From contig WGCA01000052.1 in NCBI GenBank assembly GCA_015494065.1, positions 1 through 50,274 of the forward strand: a stretch of 50,274 bases of DNA, given 5' to 3'. Position 1 is the stretch's first letter. Each line of letters starts with the position of its first letter. Positions 1 through 8,892 of the stretch are shown here, piece by piece. This stretch comes from Thermodesulfobacteriaceae bacterium. GTDB lineage: Bacteria; Desulfobacterota; Thermodesulfobacteria; Thermodesulfobacteriales; Thermodesulfatatoraceae. The position numbers and the translations under genes were made by a program. Under the pieces are notes generated by a model. That model saw nothing but the letters and a program-made list of their open reading frames with translations. It did no database searches and was not told the DNA's origin.

Positions 1-2
1 AG

Positions 3-77
3 CCTAAAGGTGGGCGTGCCAGACCAAAAATATCCGGTAAGAGTGTCGCCGAACGCGTTCTGGAGGATCAGCGGTGA
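3..77 (+). CDS. C-terminal end of a Phd/YefM-type antitoxin (partial, cut by window edge)
   Basis: The frame is open from the window edge to a TGA at 75-77 and encodes a basic tail reading ...GRARPKISGKSVAERVLEDQR. A G-R-x-R-P-x-I-x-G-K-S-V-A-E-x-V-L-E-D-x-R tail is typical of prevent-host-death (Phd/YefM) antitoxins, where the C-terminus binds and neutralises the toxin. The stop overlaps the GTG start of the next frame by 4 nt, the usual antitoxin-toxin coupling. The DNA-binding N-terminus lies outside the window, so whether it is intact is unknown. The same stretch recurs in degraded form at about 5786-5860. Confidence 0.6.
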   Translation, partial: PKGGRARPKISGKSVAERVLEDQR

Positions 78-265
78 TTCTCTATTTGGAATTAAAGCGA
101 GCCAGTGATTTTGCGAAAGCTTTTGCTCTGAAGGCCTATGATAGTGTTCACTTGGCTGCAGCAGATCTTTTATTAAAAAAGGCAAATGAAGAGGTAATCT
201 TTGGTTGTTTTGATAAAAAACTTAATCAGGCGGCTAAAATTATTGGTTTTCCGTTGTTAAGTTAG
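74..265 (+). pseudogene. PIN-domain (VapC-like) toxin with large internal deletion
   Basis: This 63-codon frame begins MILYLE, the usual first beta strand of a VapC-type PIN ribonuclease. It then jumps straight to a typical PIN C-terminal half (RASDFAKAFALKAYDSVHLAAADLL, then FGCFDKKLNQAA). PIN toxins are normally about 125-140 residues, so roughly 70-80 residues are missing. The first catalytic Asp (the D of the usual DTSAL motif) and the following conserved Glu are gone; only the Asp of YDSVH and the Asp of CFDKK remain. It should therefore be inactive as an Mg-dependent RNase. The junction is in frame. The GTG start overlaps the antitoxin stop by 4 nt, and the helicase gene starts only 9 nt downstream. 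It could be a small functional remnant, but decay is more likely. Confidence 0.65.
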
Positions 266-274
266 GAGTAACCA

Positions 275-3200
275 ATGCCTCTGAATCCGGTTCAGTTTGG
301 TAAGGATGTTATAGATCAGTTTGGGCGTTATTTGCTTACCACCTTTCCGGTAGCCGATCCCAGGCTTCGTCAACAATTCAAGGAAGGGCTTTCCTTTGGG
401 CTCGGTGGAAAAGAGCGGCTGGCTAAGGGACCGTATATATACTTGAGCCGTCCGTTTGTGGAAGGCCCGACGCTAAGAGAACTAATTGCGGCCCCTTCTC
501 TTGATCTGCATCCGGCTCTGGCCGGGATTTTCAATTTCGAAAGGCTTTACAAACACCAGGAGGAAGCCTTACGAGCCGTAAAGGCCGGAAATCACGTCAT
601 TATCGCTACCGGAACCGGTTCCGGTAAAACCGAAGGCTTTCTCCTTCCCATCATTGATGAATGTCTCAAAGCCCGAGATCGGGGGGAGAACAGAGGACCT
701 ATTGCCATCCTGATTTACCCCATGAACGCCCTGGTAAACGACCAGCTTGAACGCCTGAGGAAACTCCTTGCCGGAACGCGTATCACCTTCGGACGCTATA
801 CCGGAGAAACACCCGAAACCGAAGAAAACCTTCCAAGGCTTCCCGAGCCCCGGCCTTATACCAGAGCCGAGCTTTTAAAGGCGCAAAAGCCGGGACAGAT
901 GCTTCCTCTTCCCTGGGAAGAGTGTTTCTCGCGAAAGGAGATTCTTGAGAGAAGACCTCAGATTCTTCTCACCAACTACAGTATGCTTGAATACCTCCTC
1001 CTGCGTCACAAAGATATTGAACTTTTCCTGGAGGCCCCTCTGAAATTTATCGTCTTAGACGAAATCCACACCCACACGGGCTCACGCGGATCGGAGATTG
1101 CCTGTCTCATACGTCGAGTACGAGGCATAGCCGGTAAAACAAGGGATGAAGTTATCTGCATAGGAACCTCTGCCACCCTAAAAAGTGTGTCGGGAATGGG
1201 GAATGGGGAGTGGGAGGCGGAATTAAAACGATTTGCCGCCAATATTTTTGGCGTACCGGAGGACAGGCTCTATCTCGTTCAGGAGAGTTATCAGGAAAGA
1301 AAAGAAAAAGGCTCATTCAAACCTCCGCCACCCGAAGACCCGCAGAGACTTTTTCACGAAATCCTCAAAAGCGTGCGGGAGGTACAGCTGCAGGATGAGG
1401 TGACCGGGGTCTCCCAAGAGACCATAAAACTTGCCGAAAAGCTCGTGAGTCTCAAGGCCCCGGAGGGGGAAGACACCCTCGCCGTTCTTTACAAACTTCT
1501 TTCTCAAAGCGAAATAGTTTCTTTCCTGGAGACGATTACCGAAACTCCACGCCAACTCAAAGAAATTGTAAATGAATTTAAAAAGACTTTTCCCGAAAGG
1601 AAGAGGCTTCCGGACGCAGCCCTTGAGGCCGAAATCCTGAGCTACCTGACTTTAGGGGCTCTGGCACGCCTCGATGATGAGCCTCTGCTAAGACCCAAGC
1701 TCCATTATTTCGTGCAGGGACTTCAAGGTGTCTATCTCGCCTGGCGGGAAGATGGAGTCCCAAACATCTTTTTCGACCAGGCGATAAAGACGGATCGGGT
1801 TCTATTTGAACTTCAAATCTGCCGCTCCTGCGGTCAACACTATGTCAGCGAAACCTATGCTCCTCCCTTTGCCGTAGATCACGAAGAAGAAACATACGGT
1901 GTAAGAATTCTCTCTGGAAATTCAAAAGATGCCGAAAGGCTTTATTTTACCGACGCTATCGTTCCGGGGGTGGAGGAAGAGGTTCCCGGGGAGTCGGGCT
2001 ATCTTTGTCCCTACTGCGGAGCCATCCATGATCGGGATCTCTCGATCTGTCTTAACGAAAAGTGTCGCCGGGAGACCAGGTTAATACCGATTATTTTCTT
2101 CCCCGCCCCTTTACACCATTGTGTTTCCTGTGGGGCGGCCAACCCGGAGCGGAGTCCGGTCATCACTCCGGTAAAATCGGCTGAAGTTTCCGATGTCATG
2201 ATCCTTGCCCAGACCATGCTTTCGGCCATGCCGGAACCCAGCTTAAGAAAACTCATCGTCTTTGCCGACTCCAGACAGGAGGCCGCGTTTCAGGCCGGCT
2301 GGATGGAAAACCGGTCCCGAAGACACCGTTTAAGGCATCTGGTCTATCAAATCCTGAGAAGTGAACCGGAAAGGATTTTTTCTATTGATTCGCTCCATGC
2401 AAAACTGATGGAAAAAGCCGCGGAGGAGGGACTGCTTCCCCGGGTGCGCTGGGGGCAGGAAGAGGAACACAAAAGGCTCCGCTGGTTCATCGTGGAAGAA
2501 CTGGCGTCTTTGACCCGGCGTCAGATGCGCGGAAGCCTGGAGCAGCTGGGACTCGCGGCGGTTCTTTATGACGGTATAGAACCGGAAAATCTGGCCAATC
2601 TTACCCACTGGCTGGAAAAGTTTGAGATAAGCTCCGAAGACCTCGGGAACCTCATCCACGCTCTTCTGGATATTTACCGCATACAAGGTATTTTAAGCGA
2701 TCCTTTCCTTCAGCGGGACTGGTCTTCACAGGATGCCGAGGTGCGAAAGGGGATAGTAAACATTACGGAATATTATTGTCCGCATGTTCTTGTTCTTCAA
2801 AAAGGCGAAAGTAAATATCAAAAAGGATGGCTGGCCCCAAATGGTCGTTCCGCGGCCCAGGTCTTTTTAAGAAAGGTCTTTCCTACGCTGAAATCAGACG
2901 TAAGAGACCAGTTTCTCGAAGAACTCTGGGAATGGCTTATAGAAAAAGATCTTCTGGTTCCGGCGGAAATAAAAAGGAAACGGGCTGGAAGGATTGTCTC
3001 CGTTAGAGGCGGTTCAGGATACCAGATCAATTACCAAAGAATAGGCATTACGCATGGTGAAGGGCGGTATGTTTGCCAGAGCTGTCGGCTGGCTCGTTCA
3101 CGGCCTACGCCCGGCATGGTCTGCCCCGCCTATCGTTGCAAAGGTCGTCTTATTTATCAGCATTGGGATGAAGAACATTACGATGTGGTCCAATATACCA

Positions 3201-5470
3201 AACTCGACTTTGTCCCTCTGATTCCCAGAGAACATTCGGCCCAGGTTCCTCAGGACGATCGCTTGAGGTACGAAAGAGAGTTCAAGGAAAAGGAAAGCAC
3301 CGTTAACTGTCTGGTCGCCACCCCCACCCTGGAATTAGGCGTGGATATTGGACAGCTGGAAATGGTTCTGATGCGAAATGTTCCCCCTTCTCCGGCAAGT
3401 TACGTCCAGCGGAGTGGTCGTGCCGGCCGGAGGCATCGCATAGGAGTGGTTTTTACTTACTGCCGAAACCGCTCCCATGACAAGTACTTTTACCGACATC
3501 CAGAGCAAATGATATCGGGGAGAATTCTGGTACCCGCTTTTTCCATGCAGAATGAACCCTTGATTCGCAAACATATCTTTTCTACGGTTTTAAGTTTTTT
3601 GAGACAGAAAGAAGATACCGCTGAGATAATAAATACCGTTATTCCGTCTTTTATATGGCATTACTTTGGGCAAAAAGAAAACGGAAGGGAGCGTTACCGC
3701 GACGAACCCTTAAAGGTAAAAACTCCGCTAGAAGAGGCTATCAGGAAGTACCGGGACGAAATATTGAACTTTCTGGAAGCCATTTTTACCGACACCTGGC
3801 CTGAGGAAGCGAGAAACCTCGTCTCCCGGGAGAGCCTTGAAAAGATCCTCAAAGATATGCCGGACGAGCTTCAAACTATTGTAGATGATCTCTTTGCTCG
3901 GGTTTCGGCTTATAAAAGGATCCTTAACGAATATGCGGAACTCGAAAGGAAAGGGGAACGCCTTTCTCCAGAAGATAAAAATAAAAGGACCCGATACGAC
4001 AAGGCCCTTGATCGACTGTGGATTGAGGAGCAGGAAAACTACGCCCTCACCTATCTGGCCAAAAGGGGGTTTTTACCCGGATACGCCCTGACCAAAGATA
4101 CCGTTCGGGCCCAATGCGCGGAGCCTTATATCGATCTTCCGCGACCCACCTGTGTGGCCCTCCGGGAATTCGTACCGGCCAATCTTATTTACGCCAACCG
4201 GAATGAATTCCGGGTCGAAAGACTCAATTTTTATGTCTTGCAGGCCCGAGACAGAAACTTCCGAAGCCAGATGGAAACCTTTTATGTTGACGGATCTTTT
4301 ACCAGATTAGCTCAAGGAAGAAGAGAATTCGAAGGTGGAGGGGAGGAAACCATAACCCTTGCCTCGGTAAAGCTTGTGGATGTAGAGCTTGAGCCGCGAG
4401 GGCATATCGGCGATCAACAGGAGTATCCCCGACGGGTTTCATATCAGATACTGGGACTCTTGAGCCCTTATCATGCCGGAGGCTTTAAAGGACGTGTGGG
4501 TAAAATAGATTGTACTTACTATTATCAGGGACAACTAAAACTGGTTAACGCAGGCCCCTACCCGCTTCTTGCCAGGGGAGAATATGGTTTTCCCATCTGT
4601 CCGGTTTGCGGCGAGCTTCGAAGCCCCTTTGCCAGCCGGGCGGAAATTGAAAGCTTCGCGGAGGGCCACCGTAAAAAATGCGGTCGAGAAATCGAACGTC
4701 TATGTTTACACACCGAAGTCCATTCGGATCTTTTAATTATCGGGCCTTTTGAAAATGAGCTGGATTCCTATCATGTAGCCGAAATAATTCGTATTGGAAC
4801 CCGTCTGGTTCTTGATATGGGAGATCAAGAACTCGAAAACGTGAGTATTAAAGATGATGCGGGGGCCACGAAACTGGTGTTTTATGATCCGATTCCAGGA
4901 GGAACCGGATTTCTGCCGCTCATCTTAAAGTTCTGGTCGAACATAGTGCTTAGCGCCAAAGTTGCTATTGAACAATGTGATTGCGAAGAAGCCTGTTATA
5001 ACTGCCTTCTACACTATCGTAACCAGCCTTATCACCACCTTATGAGTCGCTCACGAGCCCTCGCTTTGATGGAGGACCTTTTACCGTGGCAGAGAGAACA
5101 CGATATTCCCCCTCATTATGTTGAGGTTGATATTGATGAAGAGCAACTTGAAAGTCCGGCGGAAGAACGGTTTTTAAAGATTCTGGAAAAACGCGGATTC
5201 CCTACGCCAGTTCCACAATTTGAGGTTGTTTTGAGCGGCACCCAAAAAACGATAGCCGATTTTGCCTATCCGGACCGAAAAATTCTGATCTATATTGACG
5301 GACTCTCCGAAGGCATACACGGAAATCCTGTCCGGCGACAGAAAGACAAACTTTTAAGAGCCAAAGCCCAGGCCAAAGGTTACAGAATCCTGGAAATCCC
5401 TGCCGAAGCTCTTCATGATAAGATCATGCTTGCTGATTACCTGGATATATTAAGCGATTATCTGGCTTAG
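275..5470 (+). CDS. Giant DUF1998-family DEAD/DEAH helicase with C-terminal PD-(D/E)XK-like nuclease domain
   Basis: This 1731-residue protein is probably an ATP-driven nucleic-acid translocase or helicase for genome defence or repair. Visible helicase motifs are a Q-like motif LYKHQ (about 91-95), Walker A ATGTGSGKT (111-119), DEIH box (262-265), GTSAT (297-301), a TPTLELGVDIG block (about 1015-1025) and QRSGRAGR (about 1045-1052). Helicase lobes 1 and 2 are split by about 700 residues carrying Cys pairs (CRSC, CPYC, CVSC) that look like zinc ribbons; CQSC and CPVC follow later. A DUF1998-type Cys cluster (CDCEEACYNCL) sits near residue 1570. The last 105 residues match a Vsr/DUF559-like nuclease: an early E, IADFAYP (D1662), IYIDG (D1675), H1682 and GYRILEIP. 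MrfA-type relatives are about 750 residues, so this is a much enlarged form. ATG follows TAGGAG. It appears solo, with no methylase or phospholipase partner in view. Confidence 0.85.
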   Translation: MPLNPVQFGKDVIDQFGRYLLTTFPVADPRLRQQFKEGLSFGLGGKERLAKGPYIYLSRPFVEGPTLRELIAAPSLDLHPALAGIFNFERLYKHQEEALRAVKAGNHVIIATGTGSGKTEGFLLPIIDECLKARDRGENRGPIAILIYPMNALVNDQLERLRKLLAGTRITFGRYTGETPETEENLPRLPEPRPYTRAELLKAQKPGQMLPLPWEECFSRKEILERRPQILLTNYSMLEYLLLRHKDIELFLEAPLKFIVLDEIHTHTGSRGSEIACLIRRVRGIAGKTRDEVICIGTSATLKSVSGMGNGEWEAELKRFAANIFGVPEDRLYLVQESYQERKEKGSFKPPPPEDPQRLFHEILKSVREVQLQDEVTGVSQETIKLAEKLVSLKAPEGEDTLAVLYKLLSQSEIVSFLETITETPRQLKEIVNEFKKTFPERKRLPDAALEAEILSYLTLGALARLDDEPLLRPKLHYFVQGLQGVYLAWREDGVPNIFFDQAIKTDRVLFELQICRSCGQHYVSETYAPPFAVDHEEETYGVRILSGNSKDAERLYFTDAIVPGVEEEVPGESGYLCPYCGAIHDRDLSICLNEKCRRETRLIPIIFFPAPLHHCVSCGAANPERSPVITPVKSAEVSDVMILAQTMLSAMPEPSLRKLIVFADSRQEAAFQAGWMENRSRRHRLRHLVYQILRSEPERIFSIDSLHAKLMEKAAEEGLLPRVRWGQEEEHKRLRWFIVEELASLTRRQMRGSLEQLGLAAVLYDGIEPENLANLTHWLEKFEISSEDLGNLIHALLDIYRIQGILSDPFLQRDWSSQDAEVRKGIVNITEYYCPHVLVLQKGESKYQKGWLAPNGRSAAQVFLRKVFPTLKSDVRDQFLEELWEWLIEKDLLVPAEIKRKRAGRIVSVRGGSGYQINYQRIGITHGEGRYVCQSCRLARSRPTPGMVCPAYRCKGRLIYQHWDEEHYDVVQYTKLDFVPLIPREHSAQVPQDDRLRYEREFKEKESTVNCLVATPTLELGVDIGQLEMVLMRNVPPSPASYVQRSGRAGRRHRIGVVFTYCRNRSHDKYFYRHPEQMISGRILVPAFSMQNEPLIRKHIFSTVLSFLRQKEDTAEIINTVIPSFIWHYFGQKENGRERYRDEPLKVKTPLEEAIRKYRDEILNFLEAIFTDTWPEEARNLVSRESLEKILKDMPDELQTIVDDLFARVSAYKRILNEYAELERKGERLSPEDKNKRTRYDKALDRLWIEEQENYALTYLAKRGFLPGYALTKDTVRAQCAEPYIDLPRPTCVALREFVPANLIYANRNEFRVERLNFYVLQARDRNFRSQMETFYVDGSFTRLAQGRREFEGGGEETITLASVKLVDVELEPRGHIGDQQEYPRRVSYQILGLLSPYHAGGFKGRVGKIDCTYYYQGQLKLVNAGPYPLLARGEYGFPICPVCGELRSPFASRAEIESFAEGHRKKCGREIERLCLHTEVHSDLLIIGPFENELDSYHVAEIIRIGTRLVLDMGDQELENVSIKDDAGATKLVFYDPIPGGTGFLPLILKFWSNIVLSAKVAIEQCDCEEACYNCLLHYRNQPYHHLMSRSRALALMEDLLPWQREHDIPPHYVEVDIDEEQLESPAEERFLKILEKRGFPTPVPQFEVVLSGTQKTIADFAYPDRKILIYIDGLSEGIHGNPVRRQKDKLLRAKAQAKGYRILEIPAEALHDKIMLADYLDILSDYLA

Positions 5471-5785
5471 ATTTCCATGATTATAAAGTGAAGTATCTGA
5501 AAGCGTCGGGCAAAGGCTGCCGAATACTTCTCAGGAGATATTCATACTGCACAAAATTCTGGAATTTTGTGCAGTATATTGTAAAAAGTTAACAAAAACA
5601 AGAAGGAAAATTGCTGGCCGGGAAGGGATAAATTTTTTCGAAATATTTTACCGGAAGAAGTTTAGCTAAACCTTTTTTAAGTTTTTAGAAGACAATTTGG
5701 CAATTTTCACAAATCTTTTTCTTTTATCCCTTGGTTTCTTTAAATTTTAACATCCAGGGATACAAAAAGGCGCGAGCAACGGTAC
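5471..5785. other. AT-rich non-coding spacer
   Basis: No convincing gene lies here on either strand. The stretch is AT-rich, with runs of A and T at 5581-5660 and 5670-5760. Its only clear structure is the perfect palindrome at 5544-5577. It separates the helicase from the second toxin-antitoxin remnant. Confidence 0.5.
5544..5577. repeat. Perfect 16-bp inverted repeat with 2-nt spacer
   Basis: ATACTGCACAAAATTC is followed by TG and then its exact reverse complement. The two arms are perfect over 16 bp. The stem is AT-rich and no T-run follows on either side, so a standard intrinsic terminator is a poor fit. A regulator operator, a recombination or attachment site, or a cruciform-type end are alternatives. 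It lies 74 nt after the helicase stop. A loose RNA hairpin at the helicase mRNA end remains possible. Confidence 0.8.
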
Positions 5786-5897
5786 TGCCCAAAAGTGGGC
5801 GTGTGAGACCAAAAATATCTGGCAAGAGTGTCGCCGAACGTGTTCTGAGGATCGGTGGGCGGCTAAAATTATTAGTTTTTTGCCGTTAGGTCAGGAA
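5786..5897 (+). pseudogene. Second, collapsed copy of the Phd/PIN toxin-antitoxin locus
   Basis: From about 5786 the sequence closely matches window bases 1-77 (antitoxin tail; for example AGACCAAAAATATC and AAGAGTGTCGCCGAACG are identical in both). A 1-nt deletion occurs in the VLED region. Immediately after GGATCGGTG it jumps to GGCGGCTAAAATTATT, which matches bases 231-246 near the 3' end of the PIN frame of the first copy. Nearly all of the toxin has been deleted. It is a dead remnant that forms an imperfect direct repeat bracketing the helicase gene, and its end is about 10 nt from the 3' end of tRNA-Leu. Confidence 0.75.
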
Positions 5898-5907
5898 GAT
5901 AAATAAA

Positions 5908-5994
5908 TGGTGCGGGAGGGGGGACTTGAACCCCCACGGGCTTGCGCCCACTGGATCCTGAATCCAGCGCGTCTACCAATTCCGCCACTCCCGC
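5908..5994 (-). tRNA. tRNA-Leu (anticodon CAG)
   Basis: On the minus strand the acceptor GCGGGAG at 5994-5988 pairs with CTCCCGC at the 3' side. It is followed by discriminator A and an encoded CCA (complement of 5908-5910). The anticodon stem-loop reads CTGGATTCAGGATCCAG, giving CAG. A long variable arm and the TTCAAGTC T-loop fit a class II tRNA-Leu. It is transcribed after tRNA-Arg, with 7 nt between the two genes. Confidence 0.93.
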
Positions 5995-6001
5995 AAGGGT
6001 A

Positions 6002-6078
6002 TGGAGGGCGCGGCGGGATTCGAACCCACGACCTCTGGCTCCGGAGGCCAACGCTCTATCCGACTGAGCTACGCGCCC
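6002..6078 (-). tRNA. tRNA-Arg (anticodon CCG)
   Basis: The 77-nt minus-strand gene has acceptor arms GGGCGCG and CGCGCCC, a CTCCGGA anticodon loop (anticodon CCG), a GGTTCGAAT-type T-loop and an encoded CCA (complement of 6002-6004). The discriminator base reads as T. It lies between leuD and tRNA-Leu(CAG) in the same orientation and may be cotranscribed with either. Confidence 0.92.
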
Positions 6079-6113
6079 TCTCCCCAAAGATTTTAAACGC
6101 CGGAGACCACCTG

Positions 6114-6635
6114 TCAACTCGCTTCCTCTTCCAAACGCATCTGCTGGTATTTCTTTTTGATATGGGGGATAAGCCCTCCGTCTTTTAAAAGTTCCCGCAT
6201 AAAAGGGGGAATGGGCTGGCATTTGTAGGTCTTGCCCGTAGTCAGGTCCTTAATAATTCCGGCCTCGGGGTCAATTTCCACCTCATGGCCTTCTTCTATC
6301 TCTCTGGCCGCCTCCGGGGATTCCAAAATGAGAAGCCCGGTGTTAAAGGCGTTGCGGTAAAAGATGCGGGCAAAGCTTTCCGCTACTACGCAGGCCACCC
6401 CTGCGGCCTTGATGGCGATGGGGGCGTGTTCTCGTGAAGAACCACAGCCAAAATTTTTCCCCGCTACGATAATATCTCCGGGCCTTACTTTCTTCGCAAA
6501 ATCTGGCCTGGCGTCTTCCATACAATGCTTAGCTAGTTCTTTGGGGTCAGAAGTGTTCAAATATCTTGCCGGAATAATGACATCAGTGTCCACGTCGTGG
6601 CCAAAGCGCCAAACCCTGCCTCTGATTTTTTCCAT
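6114..6635 (-). CDS. leuD: 3-isopropylmalate dehydratase small subunit
   Basis: LeuD is the swivelling subunit of isopropylmalate isomerase, which interconverts 2- and 3-isopropylmalate in leucine biosynthesis in the cytoplasm. The 173-residue protein shows the family opening [16 protein letters not shown] and the conserved loop [12 protein letters not shown]. The length fits the compact archaeal-type LeuD rather than the roughly 200-residue enterobacterial form. ATG follows GGAGGTGATAAGGA. It lies 17 nt downstream of leuC and is surely cotranscribed with it. A role in a related hydro-lyase reaction (homoaconitate or citramalate pathway) cannot be excluded by sequence alone. Confidence 0.95.
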   Translation of the reverse strand: MEKIRGRVWRFGHDVDTDVIIPARYLNTSDPKELAKHCMEDARPDFAKKVRPGDIIVAGKNFGCGSSREHAPIAIKAAGVACVVAESFARIFYRNAFNTGLLILESPEAAREIEEGHEVEIDPEAGIIKDLTTGKTYKCQPIPPFMRELLKDGGLIPHIKKKYQQMRLEEEAS

Positions 6636-6652
6636 TCCTTATCACCTCCATC

Positions 6653-7924
6653 TTAAAGCCCGAGTTCTTCCGGGCTTGCGATTCTGCCAAGCACGGCGGA
6701 AGCCGCCGCTACGGCCGGGCTAGCTAAGTATACTTCACTTTCCGGGTGTCCCATACGGCCCACAAAATTCCGGTTGGTAGTGGAAACGGCCCTCTCTCCT
6801 TTGGCCAGGATTCCCATGTGTCCTCCAAGACAGGGGCCACAGGTGGGAGGACTTACTATGGCACCGGCTTCCAAAAAGACCTCGATGTATTTTTTGCGTA
6901 AGGCCTCCCGGTAAACCCTGGGGCTGCCGGGGATAATGATGGCCCGTACGTTTGGGTTAACCTTTCGGCCTTTTAGGATTTTGGCTGCCAGGGCTAGATC
7001 TTCGATGCGCCCGTTGGTACAGGAGCCGATGACCACCTGATCGATATCTATGTGTCCCACCTCACTTATGGGTTTGGTATTGGAAGGCAGGTGGGGAAAG
7101 GCCACCTGAGGTTCGATTTTACTACAGTCATATTCCCGTACTTCAAGATATTGGGCTTTGCGGTCGGCCTTAAGAACAAGGGGAGGGCGTTGGCTGTGCC
7201 GCCGCACGAAGTTAAGGGTTTTTTTATCCGGCTCAATGAGGCCCACTTTGCCGCCGGCTTCAATGGCCATATTGGCCATGGTAAAACGTTCGGCCATGGA
7301 GAGCCGGCGGATCACCTCACCGCTGAATTCCATGGCCTTGTAAAGGGCACCGTCCACCCCGATATCACCGATGGTATAAAGAATAAGGTCTTTGCCCGTG
7401 ACCCAGGGGCGCAACTTACCCCGATAGACGAATTTTATGGTTTCAGGCACCCTGAACCAGGTCCGGCCGGTGATCCACGTGGCAGCCAGATCAGTGGACC
7501 CCACCCCCGTGGCAAAGGCCCCCAGGGCCCCGTAAGTGCAGGTGTGGCTATCTGCCCCTACCACTATGTCTCCGGGGACCACGAGTCCTTCCTCGGGTAG
7601 AAGGACGTGTTCGATACCGCAATTGCCCCCTTCGTAATAATGAATGAGGCCCTGTTCTTTGGCAAATTCCCGGCAAAGGCGTACCTGTTCTGCACTGGCG
7701 ATGTCTTTGTTGGGGGTGAAATGGTCCATGACCAAAACGATTTTTTCCCGGTCCCAAACTTTGGGGATTCCGGCCTCGCGAAAGATCTTTATGGTAATGG
7801 GGGCGGTAATGTCGTTGGCCAGAGCCAGGTCCACCGGGACGTCTATGAGTTGGCCTGGTTCGACGCTGGTAAGCCCCGCCTTAGTCGCCAATATCTTTTC
7901 CGCCAAGGTCATGGCTCTTTTCAT
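6653..7924 (-). CDS. leuC: 3-isopropylmalate dehydratase large subunit (archaeal-type)
   Basis: LeuC carries the [4Fe-4S] cluster of isopropylmalate isomerase and works with LeuD. In the 423-residue product the cluster ligands are C302 (SCTNG), C362 and C365 (TCGPC). The substrate-site block [18 protein letters not shown] is at about 123-140. The open frame extends upstream to 8059, but that extension is low-complexity and unlike the family. The ATG at 7924 follows AGGAGGGTCGT, so I start there; a second ATG four codons in is a weaker option. The length matches the compact archaeal/clostridial-type LeuC2. It lies 59 nt after ligD in the same direction. Confidence 0.94.
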   Translation of the reverse strand: MKRAMTLAEKILATKAGLTSVEPGQLIDVPVDLALANDITAPITIKIFREAGIPKVWDREKIVLVMDHFTPNKDIASAEQVRLCREFAKEQGLIHYYEGGNCGIEHVLLPEEGLVVPGDIVVGADSHTCTYGALGAFATGVGSTDLAATWITGRTWFRVPETIKFVYRGKLRPWVTGKDLILYTIGDIGVDGALYKAMEFSGEVIRRLSMAERFTMANMAIEAGGKVGLIEPDKKTLNFVRRHSQRPPLVLKADRKAQYLEVREYDCSKIEPQVAFPHLPSNTKPISEVGHIDIDQVVIGSCTNGRIEDLALAAKILKGRKVNPNVRAIIIPGSPRVYREALRKKYIEVFLEAGAIVSPPTCGPCLGGHMGILAKGERAVSTTNRNFVGRMGHPESEVYLASPAVAAASAVLGRIASPEELGL

Positions 7925-7983
7925 ACGACCCTCCTTTTTTCCTCGCTTCCGCCAAATTAGCGATAATGGAAGGGAAGGGCAAG

Positions 7984-8892
7984 TTAGAGGAAGACTTTTT
8001 CTAGCACCGGGGCCCGGAATTGACCATGGTTGGTGATCTCCTGGAAGGAGACTTCGCACGCCAGCTCAGGCCTTACCCAGATGGTTCCCTTGGGGAAACC
8101 GCTTCCTTTTAGGTTTTCTGGTTTTTCCGCGGTTAATTTTTTAAGGCGTGAGAGGAGTTCGTCTGCAAGGTGGGCGTTAAGCCCGCTCGCCACCCGGCCC
8201 CGGAAAACCAGTCCTTTTTCCGCAGGTTCCGCTACCAGGAGACTCTTTAAGGTGCCGTCTGGCCGGAGCAAATAGCCTACGATGAGACAGCGCCTGCGCC
8301 CCCTAGGTTTAAACTTGAGCCAAAAGTCCACCCTCTTGCCCGGAAGATAAGGACTTTCTAAGTCCTTGGCCATCACCCCTTCAAAACCCTGGGTTATCAC
8401 TTCCTTGAAAAAGGCTTTTCCCTTCTCCAGGATATAGTCTGATTCCGCCACGAAAGGGCTTTCCGGGATAATTTCCCGCAGGAGCTTTTTGCGCTCCTTT
8501 AAGGGCTTTTCCATGATAGACTTTCCGTCAAGATAGAGGAGGTCAAAGACGAAATACGTGGCCGGCAATTTTTCGGCGAGAAATTTGATCTTGACCGGGC
8601 TTTTGACGTGTTCTCTTTCCTGAAGCAACCGGAAGACAGGGCGCCCCTCCTTGAGGACCACGATCTCTCCGTCAAAGACTACCCCGTTTCGGGAAAGTCG
8701 CTGGGGAAGGTCCCAGAATTCAGGATACCGGTAGGTTATATCGTTTAGCCGCCTGTTCTGGAGACGAATTCGGCCGTCTTCAATGAAGAACAGACAGCGG
8801 GTACCGTCCCACTTGATTTCGTAAAGAAAACGCGGGGAGTCAAAAGGGGCGGAAAGCTTGGCCAGCATGGGTTTGATGTAGTCCGGAAGCAT
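7984..8892 (-). CDS. ligD: ATP-dependent DNA ligase, stand-alone LigD ligase domain (NHEJ)
   Basis: This 302-residue nucleotidyltransferase ligase seals DNA ends in bacterial non-homologous end joining. The adenylated lysine lies in motif [10 protein letters not shown] (K27). Motif III ([12 protein letters not shown]), motif IV ([10 protein letters not shown]) and motif V (WLKFKPRG) follow in order, then an OB-fold ending in E-V-x-F-x-E-I-T-x-x-G-x-x-R, which is typical of LigD. The polymerase/primase and phosphoesterase domains of mycobacterial LigD are absent. Its ATG overlaps the Ku stop by one base (TGATG), so the two are translationally coupled. Confidence 0.93.
   Translation of the reverse strand: MLPDYIKPMLAKLSAPFDSPRFLYEIKWDGTRCLFFIEDGRIRLQNRRLNDITYRYPEFWDLPQRLSRNGVVFDGEIVVLKEGRPVFRLLQEREHVKSPVKIKFLAEKLPATYFVFDLLYLDGKSIMEKPLKERKKLLREIIPESPFVAESDYILEKGKAFFKEVITQGFEGVMAKDLESPYLPGKRVDFWLKFKPRGRRRCLIVGYLLRPDGTLKSLLVAEPAEKGLVFRGRVASGLNAHLADELLSRLKKLTAEKPENLKGSGFPKGTIWVRPELACEVSFQEITNHGQFRAPVLEKVFL

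Noticed and set aside
5872-6222. Open frames of 93-116 codons across the tRNA-Leu/tRNA-Arg pair
   Set aside because: They are translations of tRNA genes and their complements.
7052-7600. 182-codon plus-strand frame opposite leuC (also a 203-codon frame opposite ku at 9039-9650 and a 193-codon frame opposite the MFP at 31608-32189)
   Set aside because: They are antisense shadows of strong genes, with no domains or ribosome sites.
7925-8059. Upstream extension of leuC to 8059
   Set aside because: The extension is unlike LeuC, and the ATG at 7924 has a strong ribosome site.
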